From Bacillus horti (GTDB lineage: Bacteria > Bacillota > Bacilli > Caldalkalibacillales > JCM-10596), in contig NZ_JAUSTY010000012.1 of the NCBI RefSeq assembly GCF_030813115.1, forward strand, positions 80,609-144,608: a stretch of DNA of 64,000 nucleotides. Direction: 5' to 3'. Shown one piece after another: positions 35,530 to 44,548 of this stretch; position 1 is the first letter of the stretch; each line of letters opens with the position of its first letter. The notes beneath the pieces are model-generated. The model was not told the origin of the DNA. It was given only the letters and a program-made list of their open reading frames with translations, and searched no databases. The position numbers and the translations under genes were made by a program.

Positions 35530-35560
35530 AAAAAAAGAGCCTACATTGTAGACTCTTTTA
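35530..35560 (-). terminator. Terminator of the small minus-strand gene
   Basis: AAAAGAGCCTACA and TGTAGACTCTTTT form the stem; on the minus strand TTTTTTT follows. Confidence 0.75.
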
Positions 35561-35572
35561 TCCGTTCAGCTA

Positions 35573-35764
35573 TTAAGAGCTTTTTGGCTCTGCTTGTATC
35601 ATGTTTGCAAAAAGGAAGATAATTAGACCTAGTAATATGCCGTATGGAAGAGAAGTAGCTGCGTTGAACTCATAGCCATTAATACTAGCAATAACAAAGC
35701 TCGAGGCTAGTGAAAGCACGCCGCCGAAAAGTAAAGCCATAACCAATCCCATAATTTTATTCAT
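35573..35764 (-). CDS. Small two-span membrane protein
   Basis: A 63-residue protein of unknown function with two hydrophobic segments (MGLVMALLFGGVLSLASSFV and GILLGLIIFLFANMI). The ATG at 35764 has GAGGTG upstream; the frame stays open 33 bases further without a site. Hydrophobicity pattern and good ribosome site support it as a real gene. Confidence 0.6.
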   Translation of the reverse strand: MNKIMGLVMALLFGGVLSLASSFVIASINGYEFNAATSLPYGILLGLIIFLFANMIQAEPKSS

Positions 35765-35933
35765 GACCAACACCTCAGATTTCTCAAAATATATCAAAGA
35801 CCCGCTTTGATCGCTTAAACTTTTCTACTGTATTCATTGTAAGGAAAAAGAACTAAAAACTCAAGGGGTTTATACAGGATCTTAAACGGATGTAAGAAAA
35901 ATGTCATGATTAGACTAGGTACAAGGAGGAGCT

Positions 35934-36251
35934 ATGTACACTATTTTCATTGAATATCGCATACTGAATCATTTGAAAGCGGAGTTTTTATCGACACACT
36001 ATCAAACTGTTCAAAATGAAGCTAGGAAAGCTGGAAACACATACACCTTCTTAAAGGGTACTGACCAAGCCGATATTTTTGTAGAGATGCTTACTCTTGA
36101 TTCACTTGAGCAGTATGAGGAGTGGAAGAAGCAATTACAAACAGATGACCCTGCTTTTCTATGGCAGAACATTATTCCATATATTGCTGGAGGGAAGCAT
36201 AAATTTCACATGTGGGCTTTTCAAAAGCCAGCTCTTAGTGAGTATACTTAA
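35934..36251 (+). CDS. Hypothetical protein, possible dimeric alpha/beta-barrel fold
   Basis: A 105-residue soluble protein. MYTIFIEYRILNHLKAEFLS and YTFLKGTDQADIFVEMLTLD followed by YEEWKKQLQTDDPAFLWQNI look like the beta-alpha-beta pattern of small monooxygenase/NIPSNAP-like dimers; this is a fold guess only. AAGGAGGAGC precedes the ATG. It lies 52 bases before mutY on the same strand and may be cotranscribed with it. Confidence 0.6.
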   Translation: MYTIFIEYRILNHLKAEFLSTHYQTVQNEARKAGNTYTFLKGTDQADIFVEMLTLDSLEQYEEWKKQLQTDDPAFLWQNIIPYIAGGKHKFHMWAFQKPALSEYT

Positions 36252-36303
36252 AATGATTTAAGATTAGTACATCTAGTTATTACTTTTCAAGGAGATTGCA
36301 ACA

Positions 36304-37422
36304 ATGAAAGAGCTTAAAGATTTTCCTATTTCACAGTTCCAAGACGCGCTTCTTTCGTGGTTTGAGCGAAACATGCGTGATCTGCCTTGGCGAAAGGATC
36401 GTGACCCGTATAAAATTTGGGTGTCCGAAATTATGCTACAGCAAACACAAGTAGATACGGTCATTCCTTATTTCAATCGTTTTATGGAACGCTTCCCTAG
36501 TTTAGAGGCACTTGCAGAGGCACCAGAGGATGATGTACTTAAGCACTGGGAAGGACTAGGCTACTATTCCAGAGCAAGAAACCTACAGACTGCCGTAAAA
36601 GAGGTTCAAGAACAATACGGAGGGAAAGTACCCGATGAGCCTAATGAGATCGCTAAGCTAAAAGGGGTAGGACCATATACTGCCGGTGCTATTTTGAGTA
36701 TTGCTTATGGCAAACCAGAGCCAGCCGTTGACGGGAATGTGATGCGGGTTTTCTCAAGAATTTTTGCCATTCAAGAGGATATACAGAAGCCAAAGACAAG
36801 AAAGCTTTTTGAAGAGCTAATCAGAGGTCTGATTCCAGAAAACTCCACGTCTTATTTTAATCAGGGTATTATGGAACTAGGGGCATTGATTTGCAGACCT
36901 AAGTCTCCACAGTGTATGTTTTGCCCCGTAATCGAAATGTGTCAAGGCAGAAGTCTTGGAATTGAACAAGAGCTACCTGTGAAGCAGAAGAAAAAGAAGC
37001 CGAAGCTTAAAAAAATGGTCGCAGGTGTAGTATTAGCAAATAATATGGTTTTCATTCGCCAACGCCCTGAGACAGGACTTTTAGCTAAGTTATATGAATT
37101 TCCTAATTTAGAATGGGAAGCAGATGCGGAGCTTGAAATTAGTAAATATTTATATCAAACGTATGATTTTCAGACAGAGACATCAGCTAGGTATGAACAT
37201 GTACAGCACACTTTTTCACATCTCATTTGGGATATCACTGTGCTTGAGCTTAATTTAGTGGGTGAAGTCGAGCTTGTAGAAGGACAGCTACCAGTAAGAT
37301 TAGAGCGACAACCTTTTTTGACAAACGCTGAGGCAGGCTTTTGGGTTACATTAGAAGAGTTAGATCGGTATGCTTTTCCTGTCTCTCATCAAAAGATAAA
37401 AAAGCAACTTCTAGAAAAATAA
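36304..37422 (+). CDS. mutY: A/G-specific adenine DNA glycosylase MutY
   Basis: A 372-residue base-excision enzyme that removes adenine paired with 8-oxoguanine. The HhH-GPD fold has Glu42 in EIMLQQTQV, the hairpin LKGVGPYTAGAI (119-130) and catalytic Asp143 in AVDGNVMRV. Cysteines 197, 204, 207 and 213 (C-X6-C-X2-C-X5-C) hold the 4Fe-4S cluster. The Nudix-like C-terminal domain (~240-372, with FSHLIWDITVLE) recognises 8-oxoG. AAGGAG lies before the ATG. The gene stands before sspE as in B. subtilis. A minus-strand small RNA candidate ends at its stop codon. Confidence 0.95.
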   Translation: MKELKDFPISQFQDALLSWFERNMRDLPWRKDRDPYKIWVSEIMLQQTQVDTVIPYFNRFMERFPSLEALAEAPEDDVLKHWEGLGYYSRARNLQTAVKEVQEQYGGKVPDEPNEIAKLKGVGPYTAGAILSIAYGKPEPAVDGNVMRVFSRIFAIQEDIQKPKTRKLFEELIRGLIPENSTSYFNQGIMELGALICRPKSPQCMFCPVIEMCQGRSLGIEQELPVKQKKKKPKLKKMVAGVVLANNMVFIRQRPETGLLAKLYEFPNLEWEADAELEISKYLYQTYDFQTETSARYEHVQHTFSHLIWDITVLELNLVGEVELVEGQLPVRLERQPFLTNAEAGFWVTLEELDRYAFPVSHQKIKKQLLEK

Positions 37423-37531
37423 AAAGAAAAATCCACAGGCGCATGATAGAGATGCCTGTGGAGAGTGAACAAAGGTTAGAGTTTACGTTATTTAGGTAAA
37501 ACAAGGTAAAACGTAATCGTTTTGATACGTT
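37420..37531 (-). ncRNA. Candidate small RNA antisense to the mutY 3' border
   Basis: A ~110-nucleotide transcript is predicted on the minus strand from the promoter at 37538-37566 to the terminator at 37425-37461. It begins with the hairpin AACGTA-N10-TACGTT (37510-37531). No ATG with a ribosome site is found in it, so it is probably non-coding. Its 3' tail meets the mutY stop codon. I know of no named RNA family here; the call rests only on promoter, terminator and spacing. Confidence 0.5.
37425..37461 (-). terminator. Minus-strand terminator facing mutY
   Basis: TCCACAGGC (37432-37440) and GCCTGTGGA (37453-37461) are perfect arms. On the minus strand TTTTTCTTTTTATTTTTC follows; on the plus strand the next bases are GAGTGAAC, so it is not a mutY terminator. 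Confidence 0.8.
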
Positions 37532-37537
37532 AACCTA

Positions 37538-37566
37538 AGTATAGCTAATAATAACGCCAGTGTAAA
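37538..37566 (-). promoter_or_regulatory. Sigma-A-type promoter on the minus strand
   Basis: TTTACA (37561-37566) and TATACT (37538-37543), each 5 of 6 to consensus, with a 17-base spacer. It points toward mutY and has no coding gene in front of it. Confidence 0.65.
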
Positions 37567-37713
37567 GGGAAACGAGTGTAAATTTTGGTATTGAATTAAA
37601 AAAACAGCTTAATCCTCTATATTAAGATACCAAAAATTGACGAAAGCTTAATTAAAATGCTGACAACAAGGGCTACAATGACTTAACTAGCCATTTTCTT
37701 GGGATGAGCAAGA

Positions 37714-37744
37714 TGAATATTTTCACCTCGATTAGCTCAGATTA
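37714..37744 (+). promoter_or_regulatory. Sigma-G-like promoter of sspE
   Basis: TGAATA (37714-37719) and CAGATTA (37738-37744) with an 18-base spacer resemble the sigma-G pattern TGMATA / CATACTA. It lies 24 bases before the sspE start, as expected for a forespore gene. Confidence 0.55.
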
Positions 37745-37767
37745 TAACGTGTGGAGGTGATACCAAA

Positions 37768-37941
37768 ATGGCTAACAACAAAAACAAATCACAAGCAGGT
37801 ACTGATATTCAAAAAGTAAGACAACAAAACCAACAATCTAATCAAGGACAAAATGCTGAATTTGCTGCTGAAACAAATGCTGCTGAAGTACGTCAACAAA
37901 ACCAGCAATCTCAAGCTAAAAAAGGTCAACAACAACAATAA
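37768..37941 (+). CDS. sspE: Gamma-type small acid-soluble spore protein
   Basis: A 57-residue protein made mostly of Gln, Asn, Ala, Lys and Ser. It has the two-repeat plan of gamma-type SASP: IQKVRQQNQQSNQGQ, then FAAETNAAEVRQQNQQSQAK, including the germination protease site around EFAAETNA. It is an amino-acid store in the spore core degraded at germination. GGAGGTGAT stands before the ATG, a sigma-G-like promoter lies upstream and a terminator follows. Its place after mutY matches B. subtilis and shows that the organism forms spores. Confidence 0.93.
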   Translation: MANNKNKSQAGTDIQKVRQQNQQSNQGQNAEFAAETNAAEVRQQNQQSQAKKGQQQQ

Positions 37942-37952
37942 GAATAGAACCT

Positions 37953-37985
37953 TCAGGGATGGTCTTAGGACCGTCCCTTTTATAT
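37953..37985 (+). terminator. Terminator of sspE
   Basis: GGGATGGTC pairs with GACCGTCCC (one wobble), followed by TTTTATATAT. Confidence 0.75.
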
Positions 37986-38029
37986 ATAGAACAAGCTCAA
38001 ATACATGATTTTGATGTTAAACAATTCTC

Positions 38030-38335
38030 TTAGACAAATACGTATTGTTGAAAAAGATAAACAGTGAGTACAGAAGCGATTAAAGGGATTAAAATATTTT
38101 TACTATTCCAAGCACATAAAAAAGCAACTAAGGCTCCCATTAAACCGATCATGGGAAAGCTTTGATCTACAGTCAATACTCCAGGGAAAATAAGAGCCCC
38201 CAAGGCGGCGTAAGGAATATAGCTCAGCCATCTTTCAACGATCGGAGGGAAGGAAATCCCTTTTATAAATAGCATCGGTAACATCCTAGGGATATATGTA
38301 ACAACAAACATACCGAATATAAGCCAGTAAATCAT
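38030..38335 (-). CDS. azlD: AzlD family branched-chain amino acid exporter small subunit
   Basis: A 101-residue membrane protein with three to four helices. FVVTYIPRMLPMLFIKGISF and ERWLSYIPYAALGALIFPGV are characteristic of AzlD. It works with AzlC to export branched-chain amino acids and analogues such as azaleucine. The start overlaps the azlC stop by 4 bases (ATGA), so translation is coupled. Confidence 0.88.
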   Translation of the reverse strand: MIYWLIFGMFVVTYIPRMLPMLFIKGISFPPIVERWLSYIPYAALGALIFPGVLTVDQSFPMIGLMGALVAFLCAWNSKNILIPLIASVLTVYLFQQYVFV

Positions 38336-39042
38336 ACATTATTCTCCTTACCTACTTTTTGTGGATCCCATAGTAGAACACCTAGGGTAGCGGCAAAAAT
38401 CGTTGAAAGTACAATCGCTATTCCTTGTGATAAACCGGGAAACAAGAAATATAGAATAGTGCAAAGGCCAGCACTTGATGAAGCTATAACTAATTTCTTG
38501 TTAGACTCTTTGATCGCTGGCGTAAGCAGGGCGATAAACATAGCGTATAGGGCTATGCCCATACTATTAATAATCTCTCTTGGAAAAAGTTCGCCAAACA
38601 AACCACCGGTAATTGTACCGATTACCCAGCTTAAATATACAACTAAATTGATGCCAAGTAAGTAGCTAGCCTTAATCGTTTTGCCTTCATGCTTTAATGA
38701 CGTTACGACAAATGTTTCATCAGTAATTCCGAAGGATAGCAGAGAGGCCTTCCATCTAGATGTGTTTAGTCTTCTAGATAAGGAGGTACTCATTAGTAAA
38801 TGTCTCAGATTAAGCACAAAGGTTGTTAGAACAATTTCAACCCATCCTGCTGTTGTCCATAAACTTAGAGCAATGAATTGGCTTGCTCCAGCAAAAACAA
38901 AAGCAGACATAGCTGTTGCTTCCACGGGGTGTAGTCCAACGGCAACGGATAAGACTCCAAATGTAATAGATATTGGGATGTAGCCAAGAGCAATGGGTAA
39001 ACCGTCTCTACAGCCATTGGAAAAAGCTTTTTTATTATCCAA
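38332..39042 (-). CDS. azlC: AzlC family branched-chain amino acid exporter large subunit
   Basis: A 236-residue membrane protein with about seven helices. GLPIALGYIPISITFGVLSV, the pair MSAFVFAGASQFIALSLWTT, and LNLRHLLMSTSLSRRLN are AzlC signatures. It forms the exporter with AzlD encoded next. GGAAGTGAG lies before the ATG. No Lrp-type regulator gene is adjacent, unlike the B. subtilis azl operon. Confidence 0.88.
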   Translation of the reverse strand: MDNKKAFSNGCRDGLPIALGYIPISITFGVLSVAVGLHPVEATAMSAFVFAGASQFIALSLWTTAGWVEIVLTTFVLNLRHLLMSTSLSRRLNTSRWKASLLSFGITDETFVVTSLKHEGKTIKASYLLGINLVVYLSWVIGTITGGLFGELFPREIINSMGIALYAMFIALLTPAIKESNKKLVIASSSAGLCTILYFLFPGLSQGIAIVLSTIFAATLGVLLWDPQKVGKENNV

Positions 39043-39268
39043 TTAGAACACTCACTTCCGCTAAAAATCTATGTATTATTTCTGATAGCTATTATCACAT
39101 AATTGCAGCATCATGGAAACAAGTTCATTGGCGCAAAGCAGATTTAATTTTTGTTTATAAGGAAAGCAAGAAATATATCTGTCTGAAGCGTTTCTATTAG
39201 AAGTTTGTCCCAAGAAAGAGTATAATAATAAAAAGATAAAAACAGGTATAGATTGGAAGGAGAAGACC

Positions 39269-39796
39269 ATGATTAATCCTCATCCGGGACAAGATATTAA
39301 AATTAAAAGCTATAAGCATAACGGAGCTTTACACCGGGTATGGGATAGTTCAACGGTGCTTCAAACAGGAGCAACGAGCTGGATCGTTGGGAATGATCGG
39401 ATTCTAGTTAAGGAATCAGATGGGAATGAATGGCGAACAAGAGAGCCAGCTATTTGTACCTTCGGTAAGGGGCAATGGTTTAATACGATAGGAATGCTTA
39501 GAGAGGATGGGGTTCATTACTATTGTAATATTGGTTCGCCGTATCGTTGGCATAACGACGCTTTACAGTATATCGACTACGATTTGGATGTGAAAGTGTT
39601 CCCAGATATGACCTATACGATTTTAGATCAGGACGAATATGAAGAACATCGCAGACTAATGAATTATCCAGACACGATCATGTATGAAATTAAACGAGGT
39701 CTCGATGAATTGCTTTCACTTATTCACCAAAGGAAGGGACCTTTTGAGGCTGATTATATTGAGAGATGGTACGAGCGATATTTACAGTATACTTAA
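39269..39796 (+). CDS. ntdP: Nucleoside tri-/diphosphatase NtdP (YgaC, DUF402)
   Basis: A 175-residue DUF402 protein. IKIKSYKHNGALHRVWDSST, WFNTIGMLREDGVHYYCNIG and YDLDVKVFPDMTYTILDQDE, with conserved acidic metal ligands and YERY near the end, match the YgaC family, shown in staphylococci to hydrolyse nucleoside tri- and diphosphates. AAGGAGAAG precedes the ATG. It is followed after 25 bases by the ygaD-type transporter, the same pair as in B. subtilis. A TATAAT near 39220 may be its -10. Confidence 0.85.
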   Translation: MINPHPGQDIKIKSYKHNGALHRVWDSSTVLQTGATSWIVGNDRILVKESDGNEWRTREPAICTFGKGQWFNTIGMLREDGVHYYCNIGSPYRWHNDALQYIDYDLDVKVFPDMTYTILDQDEYEEHRRLMNYPDTIMYEIKRGLDELLSLIHQRKGPFEADYIERWYERYLQYT

Positions 39797-39821
39797 AGGC
39801 AACTAGAAGGAGAAGTTCATT

Positions 39822-41573
39822 TTGGATAGTATAAAGCAATATTTTGCCTTCGTCAGACCGTATTGGAAGACGATAGGCGTTACCGTGTTTATTGGAATAT
39901 TAAAATTTGGCTTGCCGCTTATGATTCCATTGCTTTTAAAATACGTAGTGGATGATTTAATCCTTTCCGATCAGTTAACTTCTGAGGAGAAGGGGATACA
40001 GCTCGCTTGGGTGATGGGGGCTGTTTTTATTATTTTTACAGTAGTTCGTTATCCGATTGAGTATTATCGGCAATACTTTGCTCAGCTGGTAGGGAATAAA
40101 ATTTTATATGATATCCGAGATCGTTTGTTTGCTCATTTGCAAAAGCTTTCTATTCGTTACTATCATAACAACAAAACGGGAGAGGTCATCTCACGCGTTA
40201 TTCATGATGTTGAACAAACAAAAAACTTTGTCATGACCGGTTTAATGAACTTATGGCTTGATTTTATTACGATTATTATTGCTATCGGGATCATGATGTA
40301 CGCTTTAGATTTCTGGCTCACCATCATAGCGATCTCTATTTTTCCCTTATACGGCATCAGTGTGAAGTATTTTTATCAGCGTTTACGTGCCTTAACGAGA
40401 GAAAGATCACAGGCCTTAGCCCAAATGCAAGGGCATTTGCATGAGCGTGTGCAGGGAATGACCGTTGTCCAAAGCTTTGCGTTAGAGGACCAAGAGCAAA
40501 AGCAATTTGATAAGCAGAATCAGCATTTCTTGAAAAGAGCACTGAGTCATACAAGCTGGAATGCTAAAACATTTGCTGTTGTGAATACCATTACAGATAT
40601 TGCACCTTTGTTAGTTATTGCTTACGGAGGATATCAAGCCATTCAAGGAAATATTTCTGCTGGCGAGATTAGTGCCTTCTTACTTTACCTAGAACGAATT
40701 TACGGGCCGCTGCGAAGACTGGTCAACTCCTCGACAACCCTTACTCAATCCATTGCGTCTATGGATCGTGTGTTCGAGCTTCTGAATCAGGAGAAAGATA
40801 TTCAAGGTGGACCAAGAACGCTGGAGCAGAGAAAGGTTCAAGGAAGTGTACAGTTTAAACAAGTCGATTTTCAATATAATGTGGATTCAGCGCGTGTATT
40901 GCGCCAGATTAATCTAGATGTATCCCCAGGAGAAAAAATTGCTCTGGTTGGTATGAGCGGTGGTGGGAAGTCTTCTTTAATTAGCCTGCTACCAAGGTTT
41001 TATGATGTAAGCAAAGGAGCAATCCTACTTGATGGAGTTGATATTAGGGAGTATGAGCTTGAAGGCTTGCGCCAAAATATAGGGATGGTCTTTCAGGATT
41101 CTATCCTATTCAGTGATTCCATTCGAGAGAACATCATGATGGGGAATACAGGAGCTACAGAAGCTCAAATGATTGCAGCAGCTAAAGCGGCTAACGCTCA
41201 TGATTTCATTATGGAGCTCCCTCAGGGCTATGACACGCCAATTGGAGAAAGAGGAGTCAAGCTTTCAGGGGGTCAAAAGCAGCGTGTCTCCATAGCTAGG
41301 GTGTTTCTAAAGAATCCACCTATCCTGATTCTTGATGAAGCGACATCTGCCTTAGATTTAGAGTCAGAAAAAATGATACAGGATTCCCTTGAAAGATTAG
41401 CGAAGGATAGAACAACCTTTATTGTAGCGCATCGTCTATCTACCATTACTCACGCTGATCGTATTCTATTATTGGAGAACGGACAAATTGTAGAGGAAGG
41501 CTCTCACCTCGAGCTTATGAACAAACGAGGGGCCTATTACAATTTATATCAGATTCAGCAGCTAGATCAGTAG
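39822..41573 (+). CDS. ygaD: ABC exporter, half-transporter with fused ATPase (YgaD)
   Basis: A 583-residue type IV ABC exporter. Six membrane helices fill residues ~1-310. The ATPase has Walker [10 protein letters not shown] near 380, the signature [15 protein letters not shown] near 480, Walker [13 protein letters not shown] near 502 and the switch His in [13 protein letters not shown]. It works as a dimer; the substrate (lipid, drug or peptide) is unknown. The start is TTG behind AAGGAGAAG, 25 bases after ntdP. A terminator follows. Confidence 0.9.
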   Translation: MDSIKQYFAFVRPYWKTIGVTVFIGILKFGLPLMIPLLLKYVVDDLILSDQLTSEEKGIQLAWVMGAVFIIFTVVRYPIEYYRQYFAQLVGNKILYDIRDRLFAHLQKLSIRYYHNNKTGEVISRVIHDVEQTKNFVMTGLMNLWLDFITIIIAIGIMMYALDFWLTIIAISIFPLYGISVKYFYQRLRALTRERSQALAQMQGHLHERVQGMTVVQSFALEDQEQKQFDKQNQHFLKRALSHTSWNAKTFAVVNTITDIAPLLVIAYGGYQAIQGNISAGEISAFLLYLERIYGPLRRLVNSSTTLTQSIASMDRVFELLNQEKDIQGGPRTLEQRKVQGSVQFKQVDFQYNVDSARVLRQINLDVSPGEKIALVGMSGGGKSSLISLLPRFYDVSKGAILLDGVDIREYELEGLRQNIGMVFQDSILFSDSIRENIMMGNTGATEAQMIAAAKAANAHDFIMELPQGYDTPIGERGVKLSGGQKQRVSIARVFLKNPPILILDEATSALDLESEKMIQDSLERLAKDRTTFIVAHRLSTITHADRILLLENGQIVEEGSHLELMNKRGAYYNLYQIQQLDQ

Positions 41574-41589
41574 TACAGAATTATAGTAG

Positions 41590-41650
41590 GCCTCTTTCAG
41601 ACAGCATCCTTCGAGTAACAAGGACAGTCAATAAGAAAGAGGCTTATTTG
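41590..41650 (+). terminator. Terminator of ntdP-ygaD
   Basis: GCCTCTTTC (41590-41598) pairs with GAAAGAGGC (41635-41643); an inner stem TCCTT/AAGGA supports it. The tail TTATTTG is short. Confidence 0.65.
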
Positions 41651-41742
41651 TCATGAAGTTGTCACTTTAATAGCCCGAAAGAGTGATTTTAATTGTGTAT
41701 CATTCAGCCTATACTAGTACTGAGAAAATAGGAGTGGAACGT

Positions 41743-42597
41743 ATGAATGAATCACCGATATCCTATAAACAAATAAAATGGCTTATTCTACTTATCCCAA
41801 CACTGGCCGTAGGGCTGTGGGAATATATTCGCCACACGCCTGTTATGCTCCGCTATTTATCTATGGAGGCTGGAAACTGGTTAACACCAGTTATTGTTTT
41901 TTTAGTCACGATGCTCTTTGTGCGTCGTTTATTCGATTATCTTGAGGATATGCAAAAAAGACTTGAAGCGGAAAAAACAAGAAAAATGATGCTCGAGGAA
42001 CGAGAAAAAATAGCGCGTGAGCTCCATGACGGAATCGCCCAGTCCTTATTCTTTTTATCAGTTAAATTAAACCGACTGGAGAACAAAGAACCGATATTAC
42101 ATGAACATACAGATTATCAAAAGGTGCTCAAGACCGTGCAACAGATGCATGATGACGTACGACAGTCGATCTTTAATCTACGAAACTCTCAGTCTGTTCA
42201 TCAGCTTCCCTGGACAGAATCTCTTCAAGATTTGATGAATAGCTTGAGAGCAGAGAGTGGTATAGAATTAGAATTTAATTGGGATATTCCTGAAGAGAAG
42301 CTGTCTGTTAAGGATAAAGTAGAGCTTTATGCCTGCCTTAGAGAAAGTATTACGAACATCCGAAAGCATTCACAGGCGTCTCAAGCTAAGGTCACAGGTA
42401 TAATCACTTCTACTGGATGGATCTGTACAGTAGAGGATAATGGAGTAGGCTTTGATCCAGAAAATATAGCTGCAAAGGGACGCTACGGCCTTGAAATCCT
42501 TCAAGACAGAGCAAAGGAAATGGACTGGAGAGTCGATCTTTTAAGCTCAGCGACAGGTACGAAGCTAGAGATTAGAAAGGAGCTGGAGCATGATTAA
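41743..42597 (+). CDS. Sensor histidine kinase, HisKA_3 (NarX/LiaS) type
   Basis: A 284-residue sensor kinase. Two membrane segments (IKWLILLIPTLAVGLWEYI and LTPVIVFLVTMLFVRRLF) bracket a very short outer loop of ~20 residues, so it likely senses the membrane or a protein partner. Phospho-acceptor His95 is in RELHDGIAQSLF. The ATPase has ESITNIRKHSQAS and VEDNGVGFDPENI. ATG at 41743 has GGAGTGG; an in-frame start 60 bases earlier does not. It overlaps the response regulator by 8 bases and heads the copper-type cluster to 46310. Confidence 0.85.
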   Translation: MNESPISYKQIKWLILLIPTLAVGLWEYIRHTPVMLRYLSMEAGNWLTPVIVFLVTMLFVRRLFDYLEDMQKRLEAEKTRKMMLEEREKIARELHDGIAQSLFFLSVKLNRLENKEPILHEHTDYQKVLKTVQQMHDDVRQSIFNLRNSQSVHQLPWTESLQDLMNSLRAESGIELEFNWDIPEEKLSVKDKVELYACLRESITNIRKHSQASQAKVTGIITSTGWICTVEDNGVGFDPENIAAKGRYGLEILQDRAKEMDWRVDLLSSATGTKLEIRKELEHD

Positions 42598-43237
42598 ACG
42601 CTTTCGAATTCTCATTGCTGACGATAGCTTACATGCCAGAGAAGGAATTAGGGAAATTATCGAGGAGCACCATGATTTTGAAATCGTTGGAGAGGCGAAA
42701 AATGGTTTGGAAGCTATCCAGCTTACGGAACAGCTTATGCCAGACTTAATTTTAATGGACATTAATATGCCAAAGCTCGATGGCTTTGAGGCAACGAGGG
42801 TAATTAAGAACAAATTTCCTTACGTGAAGGTTGTAATTATCACCGTTTCTGACGAAGTTACAGACCTATTTGAGGCGTTGAAAAGAGGGGCACAGGGCTA
42901 TCTATTAAAGAATCTTCACCCTTCCACCTGGTACGATTATCTCTATGCTTTTGCTCAGGATGAGGTTCCGATGTCTAAGGATCTTGCCCTTAAGATTCTG
43001 CAGGAGTTTAACGTTGTGGAGAAGCAGGCTCCAAAGAAACAATCTCCCTTATCACAAAGAGAGCAGGAGGTTCTGCAATTGGTTGCCGAAGGTTCTACAA
43101 ATAAAGAGATTTCTACCAAGCTGAGTATTTCAGAGAATACCGTTAAGAATCATTTGAAAAATATCATGCAAAAGCTCCATTTGGAAAATCGAGTCCAGCT
43201 CACCCGTTATGCTTACGAGCAGGGATGGATGACTTAA
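42590..43237 (+). CDS. NarL/FixJ family response regulator
   Basis: A 215-residue regulator. The receiver domain has DD at 11-12, phospho-acceptor Asp57 in DLILMDINMP, Thr/Ser and Lys in the usual places (VIITVS; GYLLKN). The LuxR-type DNA-binding domain is at ~150-210: LSQREQEVLQLVAEGSTNKE then ENTVKNHLKNIMQKL. It pairs with the kinase whose gene it overlaps and probably controls the downstream copper genes. GGAGC near the overlap serves as ribosome site. Confidence 0.87.
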   Translation: MIKRFRILIADDSLHAREGIREIIEEHHDFEIVGEAKNGLEAIQLTEQLMPDLILMDINMPKLDGFEATRVIKNKFPYVKVVIITVSDEVTDLFEALKRGAQGYLLKNLHPSTWYDYLYAFAQDEVPMSKDLALKILQEFNVVEKQAPKKQSPLSQREQEVLQLVAEGSTNKEISTKLSISENTVKNHLKNIMQKLHLENRVQLTRYAYEQGWMT

Positions 43238-43282
43238 GAAGAATACGAACAAGAGGTTGAATAAAGAGGTGTAAAAAGACTG

Positions 43283-43912
43283 ATGCAGTTGACTTCAAAA
43301 AAATATTTTCTGATTTTATGTGGGATGATGATCTTCAGCGTTTTAATCATAGGGCTACTATGGATGTATGTCTCAGATGCGAATCAAAAGCTAGACGTTT
43401 TAGATCAGATCAATAGCTTTGAATTGGATGAGGTTCTAACCGAAACCAGCTATCAGTCTGACAATGATAAAATCAAACTAATTGCTTTTATCTTTATTCA
43501 CTGTCCTGACGGTGTATGTCCTATGACGTTACAGGATTTTTCTCAGCTGCAGGATCAATTAAAGGAGCAAAATAAATTTGGACAAGAGGTAGAACTGTTA
43601 GCCATTACGTTTGATCCTCTACGTGATACGCCTGAAGCTTTGCAGGAGTACGCTCAGCACTTTAATGTAGACTCAAAGGGCTGGAGGTTCTTAAGAGGTT
43701 CAGAGGAAGTAACGGAGCAGATTGCTTCAGACTTGAAATTCTTCTATGCCTTTGAGGACACAGGAGAAGGCATGCACTCAACCACGATGTTTTTAGTTGA
43801 TCAAAACCATCAAGTTAGATCTTATTATTCAATGAGTTCAGCCAGCGAGAGTATGAATCAGGAAAAAATCTTAAGAGATATAGATACGCTTATTAAAGAA
43901 AAATCTGAGTAA
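43283..43912 (+). CDS. SCO1/SenC family membrane-anchored copper protein
   Basis: A 209-residue thioredoxin-fold protein anchored by one N-terminal helix (ILCGMMIFSVLIIGLLWMYV). The copper site appears as HCPDGVCPMT (Cys74, Cys79) and His in GMHSTTMFLVD near 165. SCO proteins insert copper into the CuA centre of cytochrome oxidase. The cysteine spacing is unusual: CxxxxC here, against CxxxC in the common form. It lies 45 bases after the response regulator and before a YtkA-like lipoprotein gene. Confidence 0.82.
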   Translation: MQLTSKKYFLILCGMMIFSVLIIGLLWMYVSDANQKLDVLDQINSFELDEVLTETSYQSDNDKIKLIAFIFIHCPDGVCPMTLQDFSQLQDQLKEQNKFGQEVELLAITFDPLRDTPEALQEYAQHFNVDSKGWRFLRGSEEVTEQIASDLKFFYAFEDTGEGMHSTTMFLVDQNHQVRSYYSMSSASESMNQEKILRDIDTLIKEKSE

Positions 43913-44002
43913 AACACGTCATCAACGGAGAAATTGGACAGCTGGAAAGCTCATAAGATTCGTATTGATGATCATATGGAATGATAAAAAGGAGTGTTAA
44001 AA

Positions 44003-44548
44003 TTGTTAAAGAAAATAACTGTCATGCTTTTCAGTGTTTGTACACTGATTTTCCTACTTGCGGCCTGTCAAGCAGATGATAATCGGCACGGGAGCTCGGA
44101 CATGTTATCGGGTCCCATTGATGTGAAGTTCTCTACAGATCCAGCTGAGGGAATAAAAGCAAACGAGCCAGTAGAACTTCAGCTTCATATTTCACAGATG
44201 GGTGATCCTGTCATTAATGCAGATGAGGCTCGTTTTGAGATTTGGTATGAGGATAATGGTCAGGAAGAAAGTGAAGATCACGGAGATGAGCATACGGGGC
44301 ATGGCAGCAGCGATGAAAGCGATAGCCATGGAGATCATGGTGACCATAGTGACCACACGGACCATAATAATCATTCCAGTAATGACATGTATGATACGGG
44401 TAATGAATTTGTAGATGCAGAAGAAATTGGAGATGGAATATACACCATTACGTATACATTTGATCAGACAGGCACGTATTATATCAAATATCACGTAACG
44501 GGACAGGGCTATCATTCCATGAGAACGAATGAAATCCATGTTGAATAA
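44003..44548 (+). CDS. Histidine-rich YtkA/FixH-like lipoprotein
   Basis: A 181-residue lipoprotein. The signal peptide ends LLAAC (Cys about 21). The body is one YtkA-like beta-sandwich: VELQLHISQMGDPVINADEA, FEIWYEDNG, then a His/Asp-rich insert at ~91-130 (EDHGDEHTGHG, HGDHGDHSDHTDHNNH), then DGIYTITYTFDQTGTYYIKY. The insert is a plausible copper or zinc buffer outside the membrane. TTG at 44003 is eight bases after AAAAGGAG; a GTG three codons earlier overlaps that site. It overlaps the copCD gene by 20 bases. Confidence 0.78.
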   Translation: MLKKITVMLFSVCTLIFLLAACQADDNRHGSSDMLSGPIDVKFSTDPAEGIKANEPVELQLHISQMGDPVINADEARFEIWYEDNGQEESEDHGDEHTGHGSSDESDSHGDHGDHSDHTDHNNHSSNDMYDTGNEFVDAEEIGDGIYTITYTFDQTGTYYIKYHVTGQGYHSMRTNEIHVE

